Positions 12,001 through 23,000 of a DNA stretch of 64,000 nt are shown here, in pieces (within the stretch, counting starts at the first letter, position 1; every line of letters starts with the position of its first letter). Made by a program: the position numbers and the translations under genes. The notes below the pieces were generated by a model that was not told the origin of the DNA, searched no databases, and saw only the letters and a list, made by a program, of their open reading frames with translations. The stretch comes from Membranipora membranacea (Eukaryota; Bryozoa; Gymnolaemata; Cheilostomatida; Membraniporidae): contig OU612074.1 in the NCBI GenBank assembly GCA_914767715.1, forward strand, positions 21,314,062 to 21,378,061, in the 5' to 3' direction.

Positions 12001-15000
12001 ATCTTTTGAAACACGAGGAACGAGATGTAATGCCCCTAATCAAATTTTAAATCCCATTGAAGAAGAAATACCTGATGAAAGCGCAAAATTATGCCAACAC
12101 CTACCATCATCAAAAGTTATTTCCTGCGATGCCATGTACATGATTGGTCGCCCGCTGGCATCTGTACCTCTCTTCACGTAATTCAAAGTGTTATTCGGCA
12201 TTTTCTCTATTTAAGCTTAAACCAGCACCAGTTTTAATTAAGGAAAGAAAATTGGAAGCAAGTCGATAAATTCTCAGCTGAAATTAGCTCCAAGTTGCCC
12301 CTCGTTCAAATTGATGGAAGCGTTCTGGATGAATCTTCAGCAGTTTCTGAATATCACGTCTGACTCCGAGCTTTCTCTCTCATCGAATGTCAACACTGCA
12401 CCGGACAACAGTCCCAGAGAACGAGAGCCTAGCGACGGCAGGGTTACTAACAACAAACCTCACAGCTCATCAACCAGAGTATAGATAGAAACCGATACCC
12501 AAAATTCACCGATATGTGATTCTGGATCTACTGTGTAATCCCAATCATACGTTTGACGAATCAAGGACACTCTAAGGAAGACGATTGTTGACTAGATCAA
12601 TATCTAGTTAGAAAATGAAGATATTTTATTCTTACAATGATAAATTTTTTTGAAATAAAATGCTTAGCTATTTTGAAACCCTCAAAACTCTTGTTACCGG
12701 CCTGAGGCACCACCCACCCTCTGGGAATAACACTCCAAGTTTGAAAGGGTATACTAGGCGAATCAAGACTAATGAAAAGAAGCTGAGGGAGCAGCTTATA
12801 GGGTTTTCACAGTACAAGGTGAGGCATCATCGATAAATATAACTTATTCATTTATTAATTATGGTGTAATAAACAACCAATAATCACCATTGTTGAAGCA
12901 GCATAAATTGATAGATAAGAGTCATCAACTGGAATTTGAGGGCTTCGATTCATTGTCAGCGTTAAACCTGATACCCTCCAAGTGCCGCATATATATGGTG
13001 AAATAGAGGATTTGGTGTCCGTATTGGTAAAATAAGTCTCATGTTGAGTACTATGATATGACGATATCTTCATTGTTTGTTTATGGTTTATAAAGCGGAA
13101 CGCAGGGTCTGAAGAGACGAAACGTGACGCTGACGGGAGTATTGTATGGGCCATAAGCGACCATCAAACATATTATTCAATTTTTCATTCAATTCAATAT
13201 CTCATAGTGGTAAAATCTGACTGCTATTCAATCTGCATTGAGGATTCTCCCATAAAATCAAGAGCAGTTACTTCTTCCTGGCTCATTTTCCGATCTGTTT
13301 ATATAAGATAAACCAAAGGCTCCAGGAAAGCCTACGAGAGGACATTGTTCAATAAACGCCCTCAGGGTGTAAGTGTCACCATACAGCACTATTTGTATTG
13401 TCTAGATAACCAAGAACCTCGATCAACATAAACAATCATTAACCCTGTACTCAGCTACAGCCTTCCTGTACTAAGCTCCTCTCAGTCATCTGTGATTAAT
13501 GCTGCTTATTGTTAAGTTATCTGAATTTTTGGGGCTTCACTAATTGAAAATCAATAACTCTGCTATTTCTCGCCACAAAGAAAGTAAATATAGCCAGACA
13601 CATATTGGGTGGTATATACAGGCACACATAGATGATCAGCTGTCAGACCTGACTGAAACAACCTTCAACATCATGTCATGAACAACCGGGTCCAGAAGCC
13701 AATTGAGTTAATAAAGTGTTAAAAGCCAGAGGAGTCCGAAGCTTTAGAATCTTGCCAATTTGGTAATGGAAGATGCCAAACCCTGGCCAGATAAGCATAA
13801 CATCGATGCATACAGGGCAGACATTATTGTGATTTCACCTACTATGGCTGTTTTGTTGTTGTTTACTACAAACATCCTATCTGTGGACACACGCAAGTCC
13901 GATAAACAGCTGGGCTTAGACATATACCTTATTTTTCTTTTTTTCTGAGTGTCAACCAAATACTTCTCAGTGCGACATCTTTAATGTTTTGAGGTTGCTA
14001 GGAAACCTTTCCAAAGAAGCCACTGCACCAAGAACGATGACTACGTCACGCAATACAGCACAACGAGCAAAAAGGAGAATAACCAGACTGCCTTGACCTT
14101 AGCCTTGTCATGTGACGAGGCTAGCATGGCCTACTTCCAGCATCTACTATATACTCGATGAAATTAGCAACAACAAGTTCTACCAATTGTCAGAAGACCT
14201 GCCTTCTGTGTATGACAAGTATTTAAGATATGATTGCAACCAAGCATCATATAATATGGTGTATAGCACCATATCCACACCTGGCGGTGATGACATAATA
14301 CGATACTTTGTTGTAAAGCTTATGTCTCTTACCATCGAGCGTAGCTGGGTGGGGGGCTTCCTCCAGTAACATAGCGGGTAGACCCATAGCATCGAGTTCC
14401 TGGGCTCCGTATGCATTATATCCATCGCCTGTGGTCATGTGACCCTCCTGTACATTTGCATGATGTAAATCACCTCCATCTCCTGAAAGAAGGGTGAGGG
14501 AAGACATTAGCGGAAGCTGAGCACATGGGTAAATCAATCTCTCTAACTGTCTGCTGCTTTATCCCAAGACTTACATGTGAATGGATGTGATCACATATTA
14601 GTTAAGCAGTTTTGACGTTGTGCATAATATACGGTTTAGTCGGCAGCCACCCCTGCAAGGCATGTAGCATTGAGTTATACATGATGATTGAATCCCACAC
14701 TAAAAGACGACCTAGATAACTTCTTTTCTTTTGCACAATGCGCAAAGAGTATACCTAGTGATTCTGAAAATTTTCGGAGTGAAACTGTGACAATTTCCAT
14801 CTCTTTCATGCTCAATTATGTCTATATTTGTTATAAAGATTGAATTGAAAGTAGGTTTACATTTATATTATTTATACATTTATAGGTATTAATTCATCAC
14901 AATTAGGAACTTTTAACGGGTTTGTTTAATATACAACCTCTGCAATGTCCTACCAAAGAAGTGGCTTTTAGCATTTGAAACCTCTGCTTACCTCTAATAT

Positions 15001-18000
15001 GATGGGGTCACCACCAATCTGGTCTAGACTGGAAGTAAACAAGTGGTTTAGTATAAAAATTTTAAGAGTCAGATCATAGTTTCTTGACATAAAATATATG
15101 TTATACCAAAGACAACAATCCACAACTATAGTATTAGTTACACCTACCAAATATATTTTCTCCTGTCTTTTCTATCTGTTCGATGGCTGTCCTCAGATCT
15201 GGGTTGTCTATATTACCGACCTCATCCAGCGATACCTCCATGTTCTCATCGATGGCTGCCATATTGGGCCTCATTGATGCTTTAGTCTGTCCAATGCTTT
15301 ACAAGAATAAAAATAAGCAAGGTGTAAAAAGGATTTTAATCTTCCAATTTTCTCACACACAAAAATTGTCTTTCAGCTGCTACCTCTTTTATATGACCCG
15401 ATGGATAAGTTCAACCAATAGGTCAATACAATAATTAAAAACACATATTTACACCTGGATCAATGTAGTTTTGCAGGTTAGAGGGTAATGAATTGTCTCC
15501 TCATGTATACAAAGAGGACGACTCCTTAAGATTGTTATTAATGACAGTGTAGGCAGTCTTAGATTTAGATCTAGCTAGATAATGTTGGAACGTGTTGTCA
15601 ATTTCCATCCTGGCTTCAACAGTGATATTCATATGAAGTACGTATTTATAATCATCTGTATGAAAAATACGCTGTAAATATATATACAATATATATATAT
15701 TACCTGGGTAGTACCATAGTATTGATACTGTGGGCTCGAGAAGAGGCTCTGGTCATCACAGAATCAGCTGTATCTGGTCTCTGTATGGATATAGATGAGT
15801 CATGTACAATCACAATAAAAGGTATAAAAGACATTAGGGCAGTTGGCCATTTACAGAGATATGTAGGTGTATTTCTGCAAAATAGTTGAGTAGCAAAATA
15901 TATTGATGATGAACTTTGCTTGGAGTATTTGAGAAAGAGAAATTTCTTTTATAATGGTCAGTCGTCTTGTAGGAACGAACCATTTAATCAAATTCAGGTT
16001 TGACTGTCTGCGAACTTCGCAAAGAATTTTCGTTTACTACTACAATTGCTGTGGCATCAAAACTTCAGGGATTGGTGGACTTTGAGACCACGGCAGCACG
16101 TTTATTTTCCCTGTGACAAGCACAGATCAAATTTTTCAAGCCTCTAAAACAAGCCACCTTAAACTTTCTACAGTATAATAACAAAGCGGGCTGCAGCATC
16201 AGTTAAATTTCATTGTATTTTGAGAAGTTCTCCAATATACATAGAACAAGAGAAGACAACTACAAGTTATACTAGCTGAGGAATTCTACATCTAATCTAA
16301 CATAATCGGAGCGGCTGGTGAGGTTCTGACAAGGATCTTGGTCTCTTTTCGGAGAGGGCAGTATATACGGTTGGATGATTGATACAGGGAGCTAAAGCTT
16401 AAATTAGACAGCATTGTCAATAATCATGCGCCTGATGGCCAATTATGGGAGCATGCATTAGAATTCAGCTGACAGGACGTGGGCAACTTACGCTTAGCAT
16501 AGACTATGGAATATAGAAATCTCAATTACTTTGATTACCATACCTAAACATGAACTAGACTTCACAGGAGGTTGAGATAAGTGTAGTCTCCCAATGTACA
16601 ATCACTTGAATTATCAAAGGATAAATAGCCACCGACTGTTACATTCAATAGTGAAAAACCAGTCTAATATTGTATTGTATCCGAGTTCTAATCACCCTAT
16701 TCGGCCACCAGTACCCCATCTCAAAGCCTCTCACTCAAAGAGTGCAAATGTTCTAGATAGTCACAGAAAAATCTAATATCTAGTAGTTGTGGTCGTGGTT
16801 GGTTGAGTAGGCTGACCAGAAAATAGGAACCAAAACCGGATAGAGAAAAAATAAACATCAACTTTATCTTTGATACCTACAATGGTGCCAAGAAATCACT
16901 TACATCTTTCATTGTGTTTAGAATATCATCCGAACCCTCTAAGCTGTTTATAAATTCTTTATAGAACCTCATTTTCACCTTTCTGTTTCTGATCGATAAT
17001 CTCCCAACGGTTGCGAAAGAAAACTCAATGTTCTTTCCAGCTATAAACAGAATGCATAATTATTACTAGAATATACAACAATCTGCTAAGGGAAATTAAA
17101 AGCCTAGGCCTAGAAAAGCTCTCCTGCATTAAAATTACAAAACATTTGATCAGGTAATTATGTCAATATTGAATCGGCTAACAACGCAGATCATTTCACT
17201 TTTACAGCAATACAGATTTATTCATAAGTCATTAAACTTCCATTCTGTTGTTAGAGAGATAAACCGATCAGGACAGACAGACTAGTAGACAGTCTGTAAA
17301 AGATTTGAAAGAGATTGATACGAAGTAACAGAGCCTTTTCGTACATGCAAAATATACTAAATAAATTATCAATCTATCCTCGATACAAATTTTTTGTTCT
17401 CTACTCACTAAGTCGTATTTAACGGGTCCCCTAAAGCGCAGGTGGCGAGTGTGGGGTAGATAACTTATACATTCGCCGCCGTTACCCGCTATTCTGATTC
17501 TTTGAATCAGTCAAACTTACAATTAAACTTAACTACATAGAACACCAATAGAGGATTGTCAGGTCATTAAATCCAAAATCTATTGTTTGAGTCCAGAGCT
17601 TATAAAAGCTGTAAAAGTCTAAAACATTGTCAGTGTGACAGTTCAGCATTTGAACATTTTGTGTACGCCCAATAGTAAGCTCAATCGACAGACCTTCTGT
17701 CATACTTAGAGACAAGTTAGACAAACTACTCACAGTTGAGAGCTCTGGAGAATTCATTGATGACATCACGTACACATTCCTCCACCAGGTCTCTACCGAA
17801 TGGTGACTCAAAGGCAACGGCTGAGTAGTTGAGATCAGTCACTTTTATCTCTCCTACAATGTTGACCGAGATGGCTATATGAAATACCATGTCGACACGG
17901 TTAAACTGTACTGAAGTTCATACCGGACTTGATTTTTGGCATATATGATGACAGTGCTAATTTGTTCTTGTCAGCTTTCAAAATTGTTAAAATGTAATGG

Positions 18001-19596
18001 TTGTGTTCCGTAAACGAGCTATTTAGACTAACAATTCTCATGAACACTTTCTGATATTTTTGGACCGAAGCAAAAGGGAAGAGAGCGATTTAAATTTTCT
18101 TAGATTTTGATGAATAGCATCATTCCTCATGGTGATAATCTTTTACCATGACATAAACGACAATATTGCAGTTTCACTACAGGTAATTCAGCTTTTCCAT
18201 TTGAAAAAAATGGTGGCCAAACCCCGAAACCGAATACAGCAAACATAATAAGAGGCCAGGTTATTATTATTCGTGCTGACCTGACTCTTCATTTTGAGGG
18301 ATTTACCTGTGAGATGGTGTTTAGTAGTTGAGATTTGGTGTTGTTGAGCAAATCTTTCCGAGAGTACAAATATAGGTCTTTGCACAAGGAGGTATTTGTT
18401 GTTTCCAACATCTGTTTTTCGATGTATGAATGTAAACTGGCCTAGTCCTATAACATTGACTCCCTGTAACAGAAAATGTTATACTGTAATACTTTGTGAC
18501 ACTTCAGAATTAATCGATAGCCAATTAACATTTGTTTTCACAGGTAATTGTGTGCGATTTCAATTGTTAACAAACCAGTAGGACGAGGGATTAGGAGCTG
18601 TACGCCAACAGGTATGTATCTTTAATGGCTGGCATATATGAGGAGTTCCTGGTTAGTATGCTGGCATTGGTACTTGGCAGTACAAAGACCCTAGGCAATG
18701 CCTTTCTTGCCATCTAATCCCATGACTGCCACTGATTTGTCAGGGGCAATCTGTTCAAATTAAACAAACGAGTCAAGAAGGAATGACCTCCTAATGACCT
18801 CTCACCTTATTCTTTTGCATTTGACTGTAGATGTAAGTTGAGACATAATTCCAAACATTGACAATATCTGAAATTAGGAAAAGAAGATCATAAGAGGAAT
18901 GATAAGGTGCTTGTTGATACACCCACAGCTATAAGGTGTGTGTAGAAACAAGAGTGTCAATCAAACTTGATGCCTCCTCAGTTACTTTAGCCATGTACAT
19001 CAGAGGTAGCTTCATCTGTCGAGACTCAGTTTGATACTGATCAACAACAGCGGATTCTCTATTAGTCACTAAATAGATTCATTTATTCTTCTTTTGGGAC
19101 AAGATAAGGTTTACTTATACTAGATGTTCATCATCTTCTGATTGGGGAATATTGTCTAACCCTCTGAAACTGAAATTGCTTGCTCTAAACTGCTTAGTAT
19201 AATCAGACTTTGAGTGGTAAGATATCCTGGGATTATGATCTCAACAGGTTGTTCATGCGAAGGTTAAATAAATAACAAGATTCAATGTTGTTATTTATTC
19301 GAGTTGACTGAGTGAAGACAATCTATAGTGAAGGAAATCAAGATCAAGTAAACAAACTATAATTTCAAGAACAATACTGATTAATATATGGGGTGCTCCC
19401 AAGACCACCATTGATATATACTGGATAGAAACATAAAAACACAGGCTCTCAGTTCAGTGGACAAGAAGGAACCCTATTATGATACTGTCAAAATGTCATT
19501 CATACCATCTGCAGAAGCACCAGTCTTTTTTAATCTGTACAGCCTGTTATCCTCAATTCTTCCAGCAATGTTATCTTCTGATGCCTCTCCAGCCAT
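6013..19596 (-). CDS. CCDC81: CCDC81 orthologue, two HU-type domains plus charged coiled-coil C-terminus (18 exons, about 828 aa)
   Basis: Complete gene for coiled-coil domain-containing protein 81, linked to centrosomes and cilia in vertebrates. Exons 5' to 3': 19506-19596, 18806-18867, 18307-18463, 17734-17874, 16904-17040, 15704-15780, 15148-15296, 14982-15023, 14333-14482, 12105-12206, 11516-11612, 11102-11336, 10671-10871, 10245-10439, 9442-9606, 8271-8491, 7546-7737, 6013-6085 (TAG at 6013-6015). Residues about 31-110 and 111-195 form the paired eukaryotic HU domains; motifs seen include GVNVIGLGQFTF, GNNKYLLVQRPIF, FESPFGRDLVEECV and KVKMRFYKEF. Residues 481-547 hold a CYLCHQR cysteine cluster (C491, C501, C504). 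Residues 548-790 are very charged and coiled-coil prone. The end is conserved: C793, C799, C802, C809, then YIPGARVMV. Human CCDC81 is about 650 aa, so this copy is longer, mainly in the linker. The start ATG at 19594-19596 sits in a good context (CAACAATGG). The least certain points are the exon 8 donor (14982 rather than 14992) and the exon 10 acceptor. Confidence 0.85.
8828..9025 (-). CDS. possible alternative (cassette) exon in a CCDC81 intron, 66 codons, phase 0/0
   Basis: A 198-bp open stretch inside the intron between CCDC81 exons 15 and 16. It has a good acceptor on the minus strand (CAG before GATTTCATGG, after a pyrimidine-rich run) and a donor TTG|gtaacc. Both boundaries are phase 0, exactly as the flanking exons need, so inclusion adds 66 residues without a frameshift. 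The peptide looks protein-like (MAVRTSAHWWNKNQDKVLKL near its start, then Pro, Tyr and Trp residues), but I do not recognise it. Joining exon 15 directly to exon 16 gives the family-like junction ALATQ-LKYKP, so the cassette is probably not ancestral. Without splicing at the donor the frame reaches TAA a few codons on, so it could instead be an alternative terminal exon or a small nested ORF. Confidence 0.4.
10006..10067. repeat. imperfect inverted repeat in CCDC81 intron
   Basis: A hairpin-forming sequence begins TGACTCTTGTG and ends CACAGAAGAGTCA, with an inner arm pair GAGGGTTA / TAACCCTC and a short C-rich loop. It lies in the intron between exons 14 and 15. No coding or RNA family is recognised. 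Confidence 0.6.
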
Positions 19597-20037
19597 TGTT
19601 GCAGCTTATGTGTTAATACTTTTCACTCACCATCTAATAACCTATCTGAATGACAACCAAAATGTCAGAAGTATTGCAAAAACTGGTTCAATGTACATTT
19701 AGTAGTGATTACTGGTTGCCAAGAGCAAAGTAAGTTGCTAGGGCTTTTCTAGCTTTTGATTGGAGTAGAGATTATGACGTAAAAACATGGTTGCGTGACC
19801 CCTCGGCCTTGAAGATTTAGCATGTGGTCCCAAATATTTTACATCAGAGAATGTATTATTTGAGAATTTCATAATGAGAGTGGAATAAATCTGAGAACAG
19901 GTGCTAGTAGACAGAAAGCATGAGAGATTAGCTGTAAATAATTTTGTTTCTCACCAGTGTATTTATTTGACAAAACACACTTTCTGAGGGAACTCATATC
20001 CTTAATCCTCAAACAGAGCATCTAAAAGAGAACAAAG
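19597..20037. promoter_or_regulatory. divergent intergenic region, likely bidirectional promoter for CCDC81 and RPF2
   Basis: The 441 bp between the CCDC81 start codon (minus strand) and the proposed RPF2 start codon (plus strand) must contain both transcription starts and both 5' UTRs, unless there are non-coding first exons elsewhere. No clear TATA box or named factor site is evident by eye. The call rests on gene geometry only. Confidence 0.45.
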
Positions 20038-23000
20038 ATGGTTATGCAACGTGTGGTGTAAGTGATTTTTGATCATTGTTGACAGATAAGTGCAAATTCA
20101 GCCATACATACTGGCCACTGACTATCACTATTATCAGTTCTGAGTTCAGTATGTATGATATGAGTATCATTCATCATCAATTCACATATTCTTGAAGTGA
20201 GGTATCTATTTTGTTTAGCTCTTCTTTCACTGATCGGTGGTGGTTCGTTTATGATGCTAATGATGATAAATTAAATGGTACTAGTTTATCTACTGAGATA
20301 AGAAATAATTACGATGTTTTTTTTATCCCTCAACTCATCATAATCATAATAAGTTAATACTTAAGACAAAATAAGTAACTTGCTTAGTAATTTGATCTAA
20401 CAACAAACCAATTTGGGTTGACACTGTGATGTGACACAAGAAATTTAGGTATTAGGTTGAGCTTGTGGTTACTACCATAATATGATAGGCAATAGATGTA
20501 TGCACAATACTCAATAGTTACCATTCACCTTTGTTAGATGATAGGACTATGAACCAATCTAACATTGAACGGCAAGGATATCTATCAGTTGCTGTGATAT
20601 CTATCATTCAAGTGTATGAAAATGTTCCATCTTAATCAAGGTCAGGGTCCAACGCTGTTTAGTGAATTGCGAGTCCCTTTGGCCGAGCTAGAGAGACACC
20701 TACAAATTAGCTTACATTGCATCAGGGCCATGTGCCGATCGAGATGGAATAGGAAGTAGGAATAGCTCACAACTGGGCTTACTTTTGTTTTATAGAAAGC
20801 CGACGACACAGGCAGGACGACGAGCACTGAATGCAAGGGAGGCTAAGATTATAGAGAACACTAAACAGACTATGGTAATGAGAGGAGGGAAAACAAGCGA
20901 CAGCGTCAACAAAGCTCTCAGGGACCTGGTTAGTTTATCATCTTATCAGAAAACATTGACTTTCATCTGATGTGTTCTTTGGAGAGCTTTTGAGTGTAGA
21001 ATGATGAAGACCCATAGCAATGATAGCCTAGAGCCAAGTCTCATAGTACTGAGTTACTTGTAGTAACAGTCACTTTTTGCTTTTTAGTATAAACCACCTA
21101 TATGTTGGAAGACCTGTTGTCCCCTGAGTCTCTGTCCCCTGAGTCTCTGTCCACTGAGTCTCTGTCCCCTGAGTCTCTGTCCCCTGAGTCTCTGTCCCCT
21201 GAGTCTCTGTCCTCTGAGTCTCTGTCCCCTGAGTCTCTGTCCCCTGAGTCTCTGTCCCCTGAGTCTCTGTCCCCTGAGTCTCTGTCCCCTGAGTTTCTAT
21301 ACCTCATGTAATACTGTTGCTGCATACTATCGCAGTGAATAAATAAATCAAATCAAACTGAAGGGTTGCCGAGATTATTTTTGATGTATGTTTGTTTCCT
21401 ATGTTTGATTGTAGAATGCAATGAAGAAGCCACACGCCACAATGATGAATAGGAAGAATGACTTCCGTCCATTTGAAGATGAGACACCAATCGAGAAATT
21501 GAGCAAGAAGTTAGACGCTTCGCTCTTCCTATTCGGTACACACTCAAAGAAGCGACCAAACAACATCATTATGGGTATGGTCAATACTTTAATGTATTAA
21601 AGAGGGAGTTCAGTTCAGATTCACTTTCTCCCATCCCTATCCAGGTTGATAGATCACCCAATTTCGAGTCTGTACATGTACTCTATTTTGGCGCCAAATA
21701 CATCAGAAGGATTTGTCTACATTGATAAGGAAGGATTTGATGTCATAGGTGGGACACTCATAAACAATGCCCTGATTTAAATTTAGCAATTTTTCTCAGT
21801 CAATAGTTATTATTTTTGAAAATCATAGCTTCTCATTTCTCAACTATATTTGACGCTGCAGATGGATTTTTGAAAGCTAATTTTCTTTTTCTAAATGCGT
21901 TCTGTCTTGACAACACATGCTATGCTCCGTGTAATTACCGTGATGTCAAAAGATATTAGGATTTAAATTTGAGCATAGCAATTTGGTAAAAGTAAGTCTC
22001 ATAAAAATGTTTCATGTCCATATTATTACTCCCCGCACAAGTATATCCCTGTATATGGACTACCAAATGTCTACAATTAATGCTGGATCTGAATTACACT
22101 TCCTCTTTAGGTTTCTGCTCTAAACAATGAAATGTCAGCCATTTCCTCCTCCCCCAACCCCGTTATTCAGATTACCGGGCATGGCAACTTTGGAATCAAA
22201 AGGGTGATCTAAGGTCTCAAATTGGTGAACCATTCAAATAATGTAACTATATATACCTTAGAAGAGCTAAATTTTAGCTGGAGGTCAGCGTCGATAACTT
22301 AATGTTAGATAGCATATTGGCTAGCTGAGGTGTTAGTTTATATGTAGCAATGAGACTAAGTCAATGCTAGCTAGCTTTTAGTTTTCAAGCATGTATGAAA
22401 TAGTGAACTTTCCTTCTGTGAATATTTTTCTCCTCTAGGGTTTATATTACATACAATACATATTTTTTCTGGGAAGGAATTAGCCTAAGTTTTCAAGAGT
22501 ACCTTTAAACACAGTACTAAGCTAGATCAAGTTTGGTCCAATTTGCCTGCATTCTTGGTCGCTTCCATAATACTTGTGAGCAAAACCAAATGCAGGCTCA
22601 TTTGATCAAACTATTAATTTCTGTGGGAGGTACCCATACGTATATTTGGCACCCAGCATTAAACTCTTGATAGTTTTATGGAGGGAAGTTACCTGTGTTT
22701 TGGGAAGAAAACTGTTATGACCTGAGCATACAGCTCAGTTATATTGAATACCTGTGGGTTGGTTGGTAGGTTGGAAATTAAATCATGTACGTGTGTGTTG
22801 CATCAGGTAGGTGGCATTAACAATATTGCACAATTGTGGGGGTTTTCTGCCCATTGATTTAAAGGGGATAACTCCCAAATATCTCAATTACTCCCTCATT
22901 AAATCGTTCTGATGCAGTGACAAATCTTTAATTATAGGTCGCATGTTCAATCATCAAGTGCTGGATATGTTTGAGTTGGGAGCAGATAACTATAAAAGCT

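Noticed and set aside
21098-21325. Long low-complexity frames (Asp-Arg-Asp-Ser or Leu-Ser-Pro-Glu repeats)
   Set aside because: Produced by the 15-bp minisatellite inside an intron, open on both strands because the unit is a multiple of three.
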